Positions 32,080-42,028 of a stretch of DNA of 64,000 nt are shown here, piece by piece. The stretch spans positions 560,742-624,741 of the forward strand of contig NZ_BNBM01000001.1 of assembly GCF_014655715.1 (NCBI RefSeq). The letters are read 5' to 3'. Each line of letters opens with the position of its first letter. Position 1 is the stretch's first letter. The notes below the pieces were generated by a model. That model did no database searches. It was not told where the DNA came from and was given only the letters and a program-made list of their open reading frames with translations. A program made the position numbers and the translations under genes. The stretch is from Streptomyces lanatus. GTDB lineage: Bacteria; Actinomycetota; Actinomycetes; Streptomycetales; Streptomycetaceae.

Positions 32080-33600
32080 TCACGCCGGCAGCCAGCGGTC
32101 GACGTAGGCCCGCAGCCCGTCCAGTCCGGCGCCGCGTGCGACGTAGCCGAGGTGGCCGTCGGGCCGTACGAGTCCCTGGGCGAGGCCGGGCCAGGGGCTT
32201 CGGTCGGCGAGGCGGTGCACGGTGATCAGATCGGTCCGGCCGGTCAGGATCGGGGCGAGTCGCTCGTCCGGCCAGTGGTGCGGCGGGCCGGACAGGAGCA
32301 GATGCCAGCCGGGGGCGGCGGTCCGTGCCTGGAGTCCGCGGGGCAGGTCGGGCAGCCGGTCGCCGGCGCGCGGTCCACGGCGTGGCGGTCGGGTGCCGGG
32401 CGTCGAGGCGGGGCTGCGGCGGTAGTGGATGCCGAGTTCGGAGACGGCGCGGAACACGCGGCGGCGGGGCGCGGTCGCGTACCGCGCCAGCGGGGCGAGG
32501 TGCGGTACGAGGCGGGCGCGGGCGAATCGCAGGACCGGGTGCGGGCTGGTGGCGATGACGAACGCGCGGTCGGTGAAGCGCCGCACGTCACGGCCGACCG
32601 GGGCGCGCTCGGCGCCGTACGTCTCCAGCAGTTCCTCGGGCGCGGCGCCCCGGCAGACGAGGGCCAGCTTCCAGCCCAGGTTGAGGGCGTCCTGGATGCC
32701 GGTGTTCATGCCCTGGGCGCCGGCCGGGCTGTGGATGTGGGCCGCGTCGCCCGCGAGGAAGAAGGGGCCGGAGCGGTAGCGGGCGGCGCCGCGGTTGTGG
32801 AGGCGGAAGTCGGTCATCCAGACGGGATCCCGCAGGACCAGTCCTTCCGCGCCGTACCGTTCGGCGATGTGCCGCAGCAGCGGCAGCGTCACCTTGTCGT
32901 CGGGGGCGTCGGAGGGCCGCATCGCGAGCATCCGCCAGGGGGCGGGCGAGCCCAGCGGGAAGAAGAACAGCATGCCGCGACCGGTCATGTACGAGTGCAC
33001 GGCGTCCGGCTCCAGGCCGTCGACCTCCAGGTCGGCGAGGAGATACGTCTGCGGATAGGCGTAGCCCTCGAAGCCGATGCCCGCCCGGGCGCGCACCGTG
33101 CTGTGGGCGCCGTCGCAGCCCACGACATAGCGCGCCGTCACGGTCTCCTCCGTGCCGTCCCGGCCGCGCAGCCGCGCTGCGACATACGGCCCCTGCCGCT
33201 CCAGTCCCACGACCTCGGTACCGCGCTCGACGGTCACGTCCCGCGCGGCCAGATGCTCACCGAGCACGCTCTCCGTCTCGGCCTGCGCGAGGAACAGCAG
33301 GAAGGGGTACGGGGTGTCAGGGGCGCCGATGTCGAAGAGCGGCACGGACACCGTGCGCCCGCCCAGATGCAGCCGGAGCCCCATCGCCGTGTTGCCCCGC
33401 TCCACGAGTTCCCCGCTCACCCCGAACCCGGCGAGCGCCTCCAGCGTGCGGGGCTGGATGCCGAGCGCCCTGGACTCCCGCACCCGGTCCAAGGACCGGT
33501 CGACGACCCGGAACCGGGTTCCGTAGGAGCGCAGTTGAGCGGCGAGCGCGAGCCCGGTGGGCCCGGCTCCCACGACCAGCACGTCCAGCGGTGACGTCAT
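32080..33600 (-). CDS. FAD-dependent aromatic monooxygenase (PHBH/MhpA-like)
   Basis: A 506-residue class A flavoprotein hydroxylase. [23 protein letters not shown] is the FAD Rossmann site, CDGAHSTVRARAGI is the DG motif, and GPFFLAGDAAHIHSPAGAQGMNTGIQDALNLGWKLA is the GD motif. A C-terminal thioredoxin-like domain follows (about 400-506, LLLSGPP). Inserts one oxygen into phenolic or polyketide rings using NAD(P)H. The ATG at 33600 is chosen because [14 protein letters not shown] starts the domain. No pathway genes are adjacent, so the substrate is unknown. Confidence 0.9.
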   Translation of the reverse strand: MTSPLDVLVVGAGPTGLALAAQLRSYGTRFRVVDRSLDRVRESRALGIQPRTLEALAGFGVSGELVERGNTAMGLRLHLGGRTVSVPLFDIGAPDTPYPFLLFLAQAETESVLGEHLAARDVTVERGTEVVGLERQGPYVAARLRGRDGTEETVTARYVVGCDGAHSTVRARAGIGFEGYAYPQTYLLADLEVDGLEPDAVHSYMTGRGMLFFFPLGSPAPWRMLAMRPSDAPDDKVTLPLLRHIAERYGAEGLVLRDPVWMTDFRLHNRGAARYRSGPFFLAGDAAHIHSPAGAQGMNTGIQDALNLGWKLALVCRGAAPEELLETYGAERAPVGRDVRRFTDRAFVIATSPHPVLRFARARLVPHLAPLARYATAPRRRVFRAVSELGIHYRRSPASTPGTRPPRRGPRAGDRLPDLPRGLQARTAAPGWHLLLSGPPHHWPDERLAPILTGRTDLITVHRLADRSPWPGLAQGLVRPDGHLGYVARGAGLDGLRAYVDRWLPA

Positions 33601-33632
33601 GGGTTCAACGGTAGACGGGCCCGGCCGCTCTC

Positions 33633-34328
33633 CTACCGCCCCTGCACGCTCGTGTCGATCAGCAGCCGGGCCCTGGCGGTGGCGAGCAGTCGCTTCTGGG
33701 CCGCCAGCCTCTCTGGGGTGGCGACGGTGTCGAAGAGCAGCTGGTAGACCTGGCCCGCCTTGCCCGCGACGAACACCTCCAGGCGTTTGCGGACCTCCGG
33801 GCGATCGGCGTAGTGGTAGTCGATCTCCAGCAGGAGGGCTTCCTTGCCGTTCTGCCGGGTGGGGTGGGTGGCGGCTTTCAGGTCCGCCATGGAGGACTCG
33901 GATGTGTCGCGGTACCACTCCAGCTGCCCGGCGACGGCGTCCTTCGGAGTCGGTCCGTAGGACGAGTCACGCTTGAGGCTCATGACGTGCTCCTCGTCCG
34001 GGGAACTCCAATTGCTCTGGATGGCACTGTCGCGGTCCTGGGTCCAGTCGTCGGGAAGGGCGAAGGACGCCCTGAGGCGGGGTGCGGCGACAGGACGCCA
34101 GCCGCTGGGCAGCGGGAGCGATGGGGACGCTCGCGGTGTGGCCGGCGCGTCCGATACCGCCGCAGCGCCGCCGCCCACGGGCCGCCCCGGCGACGAACCC
34201 CCGAGGAGCGGCACTCCGAACACCGCCAGCAGCAGGCCCACGACGGCCGTGGCCGCCGACACCAACGCGGCGATTTCTCCCGCGCTCATGCGCCGCCTCG
34301 CAGGCGCCCCGTCCCCCGCACCACTCAC
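33633..34328 (-). CDS. Membrane-anchored hypothetical protein
   Basis: A 231-residue protein with one N-terminal TM helix (residues about 18-45, EIAALVSAATAVVGLLLAVFGVPLL) preceded by a basic, Arg-rich cytoplasmic tail, a Gly/Pro/Ser-rich linker and an extracytoplasmic globular domain (about 85-225, starting FALPDDWTQDRDS). The pattern resembles the sensor half of some Streptomyces Ser/Thr kinase or lipoprotein-like proteins, but no kinase part is present. GTG at 34328 has GGAGGGGG upstream. Function unknown. Confidence 0.6.
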   Translation of the reverse strand: MSGAGDGAPARRRMSAGEIAALVSAATAVVGLLLAVFGVPLLGGSSPGRPVGGGAAAVSDAPATPRASPSLPLPSGWRPVAAPRLRASFALPDDWTQDRDSAIQSNWSSPDEEHVMSLKRDSSYGPTPKDAVAGQLEWYRDTSESSMADLKAATHPTRQNGKEALLLEIDYHYADRPEVRKRLEVFVAGKAGQVYQLLFDTVATPERLAAQKRLLATARARLLIDTSVQGR

Positions 34329-34445
34329 CCGGGTCCCCCTCCCCCTGTGCCGCCCGCCTCAAGAGTCTCTCCAGGAAGTCGCGCCAACTCCCGTCAGAAT
34401 TACGCGAGTTGCGGCCAGATCCGGCCAATGCGAGATGCTGTGCCC

Positions 34446-34799
34446 GTGACCGACACCTCGCTGCCCGACGTCTGGCAGACCATCGACCGCCTCGCCGCCC
34501 GATTCGAAGACCACTCCACGCTCCCTCGCGAGCAGCGGATCCTTCTCCAGCTGCTGAAGATCCAGGAGGAGGCGGGTGAGGTCGCCGAAGCCGTGATCGG
34601 CGCCACGGGACAGAACCCCCGCAAGGGCTACTCGCACACCTGGGAGGACGTGGAGTCCGAGATCTGTGACGTCATCGTCACCGGGATGGTCGCGCTGAGG
34701 CGCATGAACCCGGAGGCGCCGGATGTGTTCGCGCGGCACATGAGCCGTATCGCCGACCAGGATCTGACCGAGCCGTTGCCGCACCAGGGCCGCGAGTAG
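34446..34799 (+). CDS. MazG-like nucleotide pyrophosphohydrolase
   Basis: A 117-residue all-alpha MazG/dUTPase-like domain protein: LKIQEEAGEVAEAVIG supplies the EExxE metal site and WEDVESEICDVIVTGMVALRRM the ExxD pair. Such enzymes remove unusual or excess NTPs. The start is uncertain (ATG 34428, GTG 34440 or GTG 34446; none has a good ribosome site). Monocistronic; the encapsulin operon follows on the same strand after about 290 bp. Confidence 0.85.
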   Translation: MTDTSLPDVWQTIDRLAARFEDHSTLPREQRILLQLLKIQEEAGEVAEAVIGATGQNPRKGYSHTWEDVESEICDVIVTGMVALRRMNPEAPDVFARHMSRIADQDLTEPLPHQGRE

Positions 34800-34970
34800 T
34801 TGCGGGTTCAGGCAAACACGGCCTGCGGACGGTTCGTATAAGCACCTCTTTAGGATTCCAAAAGCTGTGATACGGGGCCAAATCAAGTCGTCTGCAGGCG
34901 ATGTGAGCGAGCGTCGGACCGCTCGGCGCGTGTGATGCCGGGCCCTTCCCTCCCCCACGTCGAGTGTTTT

Positions 34971-34998
34971 CGGCCCGGGCTCCGCGGAGCCCGGGCCG
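34971..34998. terminator. 28-bp perfect palindrome upstream of the encapsulin gene
   Basis: CGGCCCGGGCTCCG immediately followed by its exact reverse complement. As RNA it makes a very stable hairpin and probably ends the MazG-like transcript; it may also bind a dimeric protein. It lies 92 bp before the encapsulin start. A possible encapsulin -10 TATAAG is at about 34839-34844, upstream of it, so a transcript from there would have to pass the hairpin. Confidence 0.5.
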
Positions 34999-35089
34999 TC
35001 GCGTCTTGTGAGGGCCCGTCGCCCCCTGCACGATCGGCGTCGCTCGTACACAAGTCCGCTCTCGGAGCGTTTCGCCTGAGGAGGCCACC

Positions 35090-36475
35090 GTGACGACCGA
35101 CCGCATCACCCTCAGCCCCGACGCCGCACGGCAACTCGCGACGACCACCAAGACGACCCCGCAGATGCGCGGCATCACCCCGCGCTATCTGCTGCGCGCC
35201 CTGCCCTGGGTCGACGTCGAATCGGGGGTCTACCGCGTCAACCGGCGCCGTACCTACGTCCTGGGCGACGACCGCATCAGCACCCACACCGACGACGGGA
35301 CACCACGCGTCGTCCCGGGCGACTTACGCGAGATCGCCTATCTGCGCGACTCCGAGGACGCGCTGCTGGGCCGGCTGGCCGACTCGTTCACCGAGATGAG
35401 CTTCGAGGCCGGGCAGGTGCTGGTCCAGGAGGGCGACGCCGCCGAGCATCTGTGGGTGCTGGTGCGGGGCCGCGCCGAGAAGCGTGCCGCCGGGCGGTAC
35501 GGCGACGAGGCGCTGATCCAGGTCATCGGCGACGGGCAGTACTTCGACCTGGAGGCGTGGACCAGGGGCGAGCCCATGCCGTACACGGTCAGGGCCGTCA
35601 CCCCCGGCGTCGCCCTGCGTGCCGAGCGCTCCGCCCTCGCCGGGCTCATGGAGCACGACGCGGCGCTGCGCGGGGCGGTGGAGTCGTACACGGCGGGCGG
35701 CATGCCCGCGCCCGGCAGCGAGGCGCCGATCGATCTGAGCGGCGGCCATGTCGGTGAGGTCGATCTGCCGGGCACGTACGTCGACTACGAGGACATGCCG
35801 CGCGAGTACCACATGACGCTGGCCCAGACCCGGATGATGGTCCACTCCCGTGTCGCCGACCTCTACAACGGGCCGATGGACCAGACCCGTACCCAGGCCA
35901 ACCTGACGATCCAGGCCCTGCGTGAGCGGCAGGAGAACCTGATGCTCAACCACCCGGAGTTCGGGCTCCTCCACAGCGTCCCGGCCGGCCAGCGGGTGCA
36001 GGCGCGCACCGGCGCCCCGACCCCCGACGACCTGGACGAGCTGCTCGCGCGGGTGTGGAAGCAGCCGGCCTGCTTCGTGGCGCACCCGAGGGCGATCGCC
36101 GCGTTCGGACGCGAATGTACGCGGCGGGGCGTGCCCCCGGTCACGGACAGCCGGTTCGGCAGTCCCCTGCTGACCTGGCGGGGCGTGCCGCTGCTGCCGT
36201 CCGACAAGGTGCCGTGCCCCACCGGCTCCATGACCGGGACGACAGAGATCCTGCTGATCCGGACCGGCGAGGCCGAGCAGGGCGTGGTCGGCCTGCGGCC
36301 GGCGGGTGTGCCGGACGAGGTCGAACCCGGGCTGTCCATGCGGAACATGGGCATGGACGCCAAGGGCATCACGTCGTATCTGATGACGGCCTACTTCAAC
36401 ACGGCCGTGCTGGTGGACGACGCCATCGCCGTACTCCAGAACGTCGAGGTGTCCAAGTACCATGACTACGCCTGA
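35090..36475 (+). CDS. eshA: Family 2B encapsulin nanocompartment shell protein (EshA-like)
   Basis: A 461-residue HK97-fold shell protein of the EshA group. Residues 1-80 and about 215-461 make the encapsulin fold (ESVYRV-type N-arm, MTLAQTRMMVHSRVADLYNGP, QTRTQANLTIQALRERQENLMLNHPE, and the C-terminal AYFNTAVLVDDAIAVLQNVEVSKYHDY). Between them, about 83-200, is a cNMP-binding-like domain (FEAGQVLVQEGDAAEHLWVLVRG, DGQYFDLEAW) whose canonical Arg in the phosphate cassette is not evident. Shells of this type hold enzymes such as terpene cyclases or cysteine desulfurases. GTG start with GAGGAGG. Overlaps the cysteine desulfurase gene by 14 bp. Confidence 0.93.
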   Translation: MTTDRITLSPDAARQLATTTKTTPQMRGITPRYLLRALPWVDVESGVYRVNRRRTYVLGDDRISTHTDDGTPRVVPGDLREIAYLRDSEDALLGRLADSFTEMSFEAGQVLVQEGDAAEHLWVLVRGRAEKRAAGRYGDEALIQVIGDGQYFDLEAWTRGEPMPYTVRAVTPGVALRAERSALAGLMEHDAALRGAVESYTAGGMPAPGSEAPIDLSGGHVGEVDLPGTYVDYEDMPREYHMTLAQTRMMVHSRVADLYNGPMDQTRTQANLTIQALRERQENLMLNHPEFGLLHSVPAGQRVQARTGAPTPDDLDELLARVWKQPACFVAHPRAIAAFGRECTRRGVPPVTDSRFGSPLLTWRGVPLLPSDKVPCPTGSMTGTTEILLIRTGEAEQGVVGLRPAGVPDEVEPGLSMRNMGMDAKGITSYLMTAYFNTAVLVDDAIAVLQNVEVSKYHDYA

Positions 36476-37718
36476 CGTCACGGCGCCGCCGCGCCGGTCG
36501 GGCGGCTTCACGGCCGAGTCGGTGCGCCATGACTTCCCGATCCTGCACCGGACCGTCAACGGCCATCCCCTCGTCTGGCTCGACAACGCGGCCACCACAC
36601 AGAAGCCGCGCCAGGTCATCGAGGCGCTCACCGCCTACTACGGCGCCGCCAACTCCAACATCCACCGCGGGGCCCACACCATGGCGCGGGAGGCCACCGA
36701 GGCGTACGAGGCGGGCCGGGCCGCAGTCGCCGGGCTGCTGGGTGCCCCGGGCCCGGAGACCGTCGTCTTCGTACGGGGCACCACGGAGGCGATCAACCTC
36801 GTCGCGCAGAGCTGGGGCCGGGCCAGCCTCGGGCCCGGGGACGACATCCTGGTGCCGGTCCTGGAGCACCACTCGGACATCGTGCCCTGGCAGATGGTCG
36901 CGAAGGAGACCCGGGCTCGGCTGGTGCCGGTCCCGCTCACGCCGGACGGCGCGATCGACCAGGACGCGTACGCGGATCTGCTGTCCGCACGCACCCGGCT
37001 CGTCGCGATCAGCCACGCCTCGAACGTCCTGGGCACCGTCCCGCCCGTCAAGGAGATGACGGCACTGGCCCACCGCTACGGCGCCAGAGTGCTGGTGGAC
37101 GGCGCCCAGGCCGTCGCCCACTTCCCGGTCGATGTGCGGGACCTGGACGCGGACTTCTACGCCTTCTCCGGCCACAAGCTGTTCGCGCCGACCGGCATCG
37201 GTGCCCTGTACGCGAAGCCGGAACTCCTCGCGGCCATGGCGCCGTGGCAGGGCGGCGGCAACATGATCGAGTCGGTGGAGTTCGGGGAGACCACATTTGC
37301 GGCCGTACCGCATCGGATGGAGGCCGGTACCGGGCACATCTCCGGAGTGGTGGGACTGCTCGCCGCCGTGAACTGGCTGACGTCCCTCGACCGGGGGGCC
37401 GTCGCCGCGTACGAGGACGGGCTGATGGCTTATGCGCACGAGGCGCTCGCCGCGGTGCCCGGGCTCGAACTGATCGGCTCGGCGCCGGACCGGATCGCGG
37501 TGCTCACCTTCACCCTCGCCGGGCATGACCCGGCGACCGTCGCCGACTGGCTCGACGCCGACGGAATCGCCATCCGCGCCGGGCACCACTGTGCCCAACC
37601 GGCCCTGACCCACTACGGGTTGGAGTCGGCGGCCCGCGCCTCTCTCGCCCTGTACAACACGTCCGAGGAGGTGGACCAGCTCGTCGCGTCGCTGTTGAGA
37701 CTGCAACAGAGCGCCTGA
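36462..37718 (+). CDS. SufS-like cysteine desulfurase (probable encapsulin cargo)
   Basis: A 418-residue PLP enzyme making persulfide and alanine from cysteine. Lys239 in FSGHKLFAPTG binds PLP, His135/136 (LEHHSD) and Cys377 (RAGHHCAQP) complete the catalytic set; FVRGTTEAINLV and SHASNVLG are typical. The gene starts inside the encapsulin ORF, so they are translated as a unit. Unlike the family 2A cargo desulfurases, which carry a long disordered N-terminal targeting region, this protein has only about 25 residues (MTTPDVTAPPRRSGG) before the catalytic domain. Sulfur storage or detoxification is inferred; cargo loading is unproven. Confidence 0.9.
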   Translation: MTTPDVTAPPRRSGGFTAESVRHDFPILHRTVNGHPLVWLDNAATTQKPRQVIEALTAYYGAANSNIHRGAHTMAREATEAYEAGRAAVAGLLGAPGPETVVFVRGTTEAINLVAQSWGRASLGPGDDILVPVLEHHSDIVPWQMVAKETRARLVPVPLTPDGAIDQDAYADLLSARTRLVAISHASNVLGTVPPVKEMTALAHRYGARVLVDGAQAVAHFPVDVRDLDADFYAFSGHKLFAPTGIGALYAKPELLAAMAPWQGGGNMIESVEFGETTFAAVPHRMEAGTGHISGVVGLLAAVNWLTSLDRGAVAAYEDGLMAYAHEALAAVPGLELIGSAPDRIAVLTFTLAGHDPATVADWLDADGIAIRAGHHCAQPALTHYGLESAARASLALYNTSEEVDQLVASLLRLQQSA

Positions 37719-37741
37719 CAGCGGGAGTCAGGGCGCACCGG

Positions 37742-37774
37742 GGTCCGTGCGGTCAGGGGATGGCCGCACGGACC
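37742..37774. terminator. Bidirectional terminator between convergent operons
   Basis: Perfect 11-bp arms GGTCCGTGCGG and CCGCACGGACC with an 11-base loop, in the 74-bp gap between the cysteine desulfurase (+) and purU (-) stops. It can end both transcripts. Confidence 0.75.
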
Positions 37775-37792
37775 TCGCTGAGTCGCCCCGGG

Positions 37793-38632
37793 TCAGCGCA
37801 GCACCACCGTGCGCCGGCCCTGGACGAACACCCGGCCCTCGCAGTGCCACCGCACCGCCCGGGCGAGGGCCGCCGACTCGGCGTCCCGGCCGATGGCGGC
37901 CAGGTCGTCGGGGGTGTGGCTGTGGTCGACGTCGATGACCTCCTGGGCGATGATCGGGCCCTCGTCGAGGTCGGCGGTGACGTAGTGGGCGGTGGCGCCG
38001 ACGAGTTTGACGCCCCGTTCGTGTGCCTGGTGGTAGGGCTTGGCGCCCTTGAAGCTCGGCAGGAACGAGTGGTGGATGTTGATCGTCCGCCCGGCCAGCC
38101 GCCCGCACAGCTCGTCGGAGAGCACCTGCATATAGCGGGCCAGCACGATCAGATCGACGTCGAGCGAGTCGACGAGTTCCAGGAGCCGGGCCTCGGCATC
38201 GGGCTTGGTGGCGGCGGTGACCGGCACGTGGAAGAACGGGATGCCGTGCCAGGTGACGAGTGCCTCGTGGTCGCGGTGGTTGGAGACGACGGCGACCACG
38301 TCGATGGGCAGATCGCCGCTGCGGGTGCGGTAGAGCAGGTCGTTGAGGCAGTGGCCGTAGCGGGACACCATGATCAGTACGCGTCGGCGGGTACCGGCCG
38401 GCTCCAGGTGCCATCGCATGGCGAACGGCGCGGCCACGGCGGCGAATTCACCCCGCAGGGTGTCCTCACCGCCGGGCGCGGTGAACCGTACCCGCATGAA
38501 GAAGTGGCCGTCCCTGCGGTCGCCGAACTGGTGGTTGTCGATGATGTCGCTGCCCTGTTCCAGCAGGAACTGCGAGACGGCGGCGACGATGCCGGGCGAC
38601 TCGGGGCAGTCGAGGGTGAGGACGAACTCCAT
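37793..38632 (-). CDS. purU: Formyltetrahydrofolate deformylase
   Basis: A 279-residue PurU hydrolysing 10-formyl-THF to formate and THF. N-terminal ACT-like domain (EFVLTLDCPESPGIVAAVSQFLLEQGSDI) and formyltransferase-fold catalytic domain with NIHHSFLPSFKGAKPYHQA and GATAHYV, DEGPII (Asn-His-Asp triad). Its ATG overlaps the soxG stop (TGATG), so it is the last gene of the glyA-sox operon. Makes sense there: sarcosine oxidase loads one-carbon units on THF, and PurU frees THF and prevents accumulation of formyl-THF. Confidence 0.95.
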   Translation of the reverse strand: MEFVLTLDCPESPGIVAAVSQFLLEQGSDIIDNHQFGDRRDGHFFMRVRFTAPGGEDTLRGEFAAVAAPFAMRWHLEPAGTRRRVLIMVSRYGHCLNDLLYRTRSGDLPIDVVAVVSNHRDHEALVTWHGIPFFHVPVTAATKPDAEARLLELVDSLDVDLIVLARYMQVLSDELCGRLAGRTINIHHSFLPSFKGAKPYHQAHERGVKLVGATAHYVTADLDEGPIIAQEVIDVDHSHTPDDLAAIGRDAESAALARAVRWHCEGRVFVQGRRTVVLR

Positions 38633-39237
38633 CACGGCACCTCCGGGCCCCGGTACTCGCTCATCGCGTCGATGAGCCAGCGGGCCAGATAGTCGGCGAA
38701 CGACGAGCGGGGCAGCAGGCGGTAGGTGGGGGTGTCGTCGACCTGCCACAGGAGTACGGCGACGGGGCCGACGGTGGTCGACACGGCGCGGCCGGGGCCG
38801 AAGGCCCTGGGGTGCAGGTCCAGGGGGCAGCCCTTCTCCAGTACCTGCCGGGCGGCCGGGCCGCTCAGTTCCAGCGTGGTGCGGTTGGCGGAGACGTCCA
38901 CGACCGAGCCCGGTCCGCCGTCGAGGGCCGCCGTCAACTCGGCGTCCGCAGCGGGCCCTTCGGACACCACGAGCCATTCGTCGGGGCCGAGCCACAGGAC
39001 CGTACGGTCGCCGGACGCGGCGGTACGGCCGCACTCGCCCGGGAGCGGCACGCCCAGGGTCCCGCCGATGCGGCCGGCCGCCTCGGACGCGGGGTCGACA
39101 CGCAGGTTCAGCATGGTCAGGAACGGGCGCTCGACGAGCGTGACACCACGGGTGCCGGTGACGCCGGCGGCCCGCATCCGCTCCTCCAGGTGTGCCAGCG
39201 GGCTTCTGCACAGTACTGCGGGGCCGGTCTCAGCCAT
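38632..39237 (-). CDS. soxG: Sarcosine oxidase gamma subunit
   Basis: A 201-residue GcvT-like small subunit of heterotetrameric sarcosine oxidase. Begins [26 protein letters not shown], with [11 protein letters not shown] and [42 protein letters not shown], a pattern like GcvT/soxG barrels. It has a structural role in the alpha-beta-gamma-delta complex. Overlaps soxA by 8 bp and purU by 1 bp, fully coupled. Confidence 0.93.
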   Translation of the reverse strand: MAETGPAVLCRSPLAHLEERMRAAGVTGTRGVTLVERPFLTMLNLRVDPASEAAGRIGGTLGVPLPGECGRTAASGDRTVLWLGPDEWLVVSEGPAADAELTAALDGGPGSVVDVSANRTTLELSGPAARQVLEKGCPLDLHPRAFGPGRAVSTTVGPVAVLLWQVDDTPTYRLLPRSSFADYLARWLIDAMSEYRGPEVP

Positions 39238-42028
39238 CTCGCCTGGTCCCTTCGGGGTCGTAGAGGACGAAGTCGGTCACCTCGACGGGCACCAGGTCGT
39301 CGCCCACCGGGGCGAGCAGGGTCTGGCCCTTGCGCGCCTGCCCGTCGGCGACGAGGGCGAGGGCGAAGGGGCGGCCGAGGGCCGGGCTGTGGTAGCTGGA
39401 GGTGACGTGGCCGAGCATCGGCACCGGCACGGTCTCCAAGTCGACCTCCGGGGCGACGAGTTGGGTGCCCTCGGGCAGCCGGGTCGTGCGGTCGCTCGGC
39501 AGCAGGCCGACGAGCTGCTTGCGGTCGGGGCGGGCTGTGTCGGCGCGGGTGTAGGAGCGCTTGCCGATGAAGTCCTTCTGCTTCGAGACGACCCAGCTCA
39601 TGCCCGCGTCCTGCGGGGTGACGGTGCCGTCGGTGTCCTGGCCGACGATGATGTAGCCCTTCTCGGCCCGCAGGACGTGCATGGTCTCGGTGCCGTACGG
39701 CGTGATGTCGTAGGGCCGCCCGATGGCGTCCACCTCCTCCCAGACGGCGAGGCCGTACCAGGCGGAGACGTTGATCTCGTAGGCGAGTTCGCCGGAGAAG
39801 GAGATCCGGCAGATGCGGGCCGGGATGCCGGAGGCGAGGGTGGTCTCGCGGAAGGCCATGAACGGGAAGGCCTCGGCGGACAGGTCGACGTCGGGGGCGA
39901 GATGGGCGACGACCTCGCGCGACTTGGGGCCGACGACGGCGATCGTCGCCCACTGCTCGGTCACCGAGGTGCAGTGCACGTCGAGTTCGGGCCACTCGGT
40001 CTGGAGCCACTCCTCCAGCCAGTCCAGGACACCCGCGGCGCCGCCGGTCGTGGTGGTCATGAAGTAGCGGTCGTCGTCGAGGCGCAGGGTCACACCGTCG
40101 TCGAAGATCATGCCGTCGGGCTTGCACATGACGCCGTAGCGGGCCATGCCGGGCTTCAGCTTCTTGAAGGCGTTGGTGTAGACCCGGTTGAGGAACTCCC
40201 CCGCGTCCGCACCCCAGATCTCGATCTTGCCGAGGGTCGAGGCGTCCATGAACGCCACGCCCTCACGCGCCGCCCGGCACTCACGGGCCACGGCCGCGTC
40301 CATGTCCTCGCCGGGCCGGGGGTAGTACCAGGGGCGCTTCCACTGGCCGACGTCCTCGAACTCGGCGCCCTGCGCGACATGCCAGCTGTGGATGGCCGTG
40401 GTCCGCTCCGGGTCGAACAGCTCGCCGCGCTCCCGCCCGGCGAGCGCGGCGAAGGCGACCGGCGTGTACGGCGCCCGGTAGGCGGTGGTGCCGATCTCGC
40501 CCAGCGAGCCCTTGAGGATCTCGGCGATCACACCGATCGCGTTGACCCCGGACGTCTTGCCCTGGTCGTTGGCGGTGCCGAGCGAGGTGTAGCGCTTGAC
40601 GTGCTCGACGCCGCGCATGCCGGCGTCGGTGGAGCGCAGGACGTCGGCGACGGTGACATCGCGCTGGAGGTCGACGAAGTGGGTGTCCCAGGAGTCGCCG
40701 GGCACCAGCCACAGCGCCCGCACCGGACCCGAGCCCCGGGCATCAACGGACGACGGCACGGGCACCGGGAACCCGGCCCCGGTCGCGGCCAGCGCCCCGG
40801 CCCGCGCCCCTTCGGCAGCACAGCCGTCGAGGTCGTACGTCCCGCGCGCCGCACCCACGACCTGCTGGTCCCGTACGACGCCGTCGGGCACGAACGCGAT
40901 CAGGTCCTCGTCCCAGCGCAGCCGCCCCTGCCGCTGGCTGTGCAGATGGACGACGGGACTCCAGCCGCCGGATACGGCGAGCAGGTCACAGTCGAACGAC
41001 TGCGGCGGACCGTCCACGTCGAGCGACCGGACCGTGACGCCGGTGAGCCGCCCGTCGCCCGCGGTGTCGCTCACCGCGCTCCCGGTCAGCACCCGCACCC
41101 CGGTCGTGCGGGCGACCTCGGCGGCCCGCGCGGACAGTTCGGGGCGCGCGTCCACGACGGCCGCGATGTCGATCTCCGCGGCGTGCAGGGCGGTGACCGT
41201 GTCGTACGCGCTGTCGTTGGTGGTGCTCACCACGGCCCGCGAACCGGGGGCCACCGCGTACCGTTCGAGGTAGGTGCGCACGGCCCCGGCGAGCATCACT
41301 CCGGGGCGGTCGTTCCCGGCAAACACCAGCGGGCGTTCGTGGGCGCCGGTCGCCAGGATCACCTGACGGGCGCGGATGTGCCACAGCCGCTGCCGCGAGA
41401 CGCCGGCCGGGGCGTCGGCTCCGAGGTGGTCGGTGCGCCGTTGCAGCGCCAGCACATAGTTGTCGTCGTACGACCCGAAGGCCGTGGTCCGCCGCAGTAC
41501 GACGGCCTCGGGCGCGGCGTCGAGCACCGCGCGCAGTTCGGCGGCGCGCTCCCAGTCGGTGGGCTCGGGCTGTTCGTCGACGAGGATCACCCGGGCGCCG
41601 GAGGCGGCGGCAGCGGCGGCGGCCGAGAGCCCGGCGGGTCCGGCGCCGACGACGAGGACGTCGGTGTGGACGTACTTCTTGTCGTAGACGGCAGGATCAG
41701 GGGTGGGGTCGAGGTGGCCCATGCCGGAGAGGGTGGTGGCGGACAGGCCGTCGTAGAGCTCCAGGGTCGTGGCCGGGAGCATGCCCTCGGAGCACGAACC
41801 GTCGATCTGCACCAGGGCGTTGGGCTCCTCGACGCCCGCGGCGACGACGCCACGCGGCCGGCCGTGGTAGAGCGACGGGGCGACCTCGACGACGCCGTTC
41901 GCCAGCATCGCGGAGGCGAGGGTGTCGCCTGGGTGCCCGGTCAGCTCCCGTCCGTCGACGGTGAACCGCAGCAGGGCGGTGCGGTCGATACGGCCGCCCC
42001 TGGGGAGCCGGAAGTGCTGGTCGGTCAT
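39230..42028 (-). CDS. soxA: Sarcosine oxidase alpha subunit
   Basis: A 932-residue flavoprotein subunit. Order: N-terminal Fer2-like domain without Fe-S cysteines ([24 protein letters not shown]), NAD/FAD Rossmann domain ([32 protein letters not shown]), middle oxidoreductase, and C-terminal GcvT-type THF-binding domain (from about 540, [29 protein letters not shown]). Binds NAD and THF and passes the methyl-derived one-carbon unit to THF as 5,10-methylene-THF. ATG at 42028 overlaps the soxD stop (ATGA). Part of glyA-soxBDAG-purU. Confidence 0.96.
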   Translation of the reverse strand: MTDQHFRLPRGGRIDRTALLRFTVDGRELTGHPGDTLASAMLANGVVEVAPSLYHGRPRGVVAAGVEEPNALVQIDGSCSEGMLPATTLELYDGLSATTLSGMGHLDPTPDPAVYDKKYVHTDVLVVGAGPAGLSAAAAAAASGARVILVDEQPEPTDWERAAELRAVLDAAPEAVVLRRTTAFGSYDDNYVLALQRRTDHLGADAPAGVSRQRLWHIRARQVILATGAHERPLVFAGNDRPGVMLAGAVRTYLERYAVAPGSRAVVSTTNDSAYDTVTALHAAEIDIAAVVDARPELSARAAEVARTTGVRVLTGSAVSDTAGDGRLTGVTVRSLDVDGPPQSFDCDLLAVSGGWSPVVHLHSQRQGRLRWDEDLIAFVPDGVVRDQQVVGAARGTYDLDGCAAEGARAGALAATGAGFPVPVPSSVDARGSGPVRALWLVPGDSWDTHFVDLQRDVTVADVLRSTDAGMRGVEHVKRYTSLGTANDQGKTSGVNAIGVIAEILKGSLGEIGTTAYRAPYTPVAFAALAGRERGELFDPERTTAIHSWHVAQGAEFEDVGQWKRPWYYPRPGEDMDAAVARECRAAREGVAFMDASTLGKIEIWGADAGEFLNRVYTNAFKKLKPGMARYGVMCKPDGMIFDDGVTLRLDDDRYFMTTTTGGAAGVLDWLEEWLQTEWPELDVHCTSVTEQWATIAVVGPKSREVVAHLAPDVDLSAEAFPFMAFRETTLASGIPARICRISFSGELAYEINVSAWYGLAVWEEVDAIGRPYDITPYGTETMHVLRAEKGYIIVGQDTDGTVTPQDAGMSWVVSKQKDFIGKRSYTRADTARPDRKQLVGLLPSDRTTRLPEGTQLVAPEVDLETVPVPMLGHVTSSYHSPALGRPFALALVADGQARKGQTLLAPVGDDLVPVEVTDFVLYDPEGTRRDG

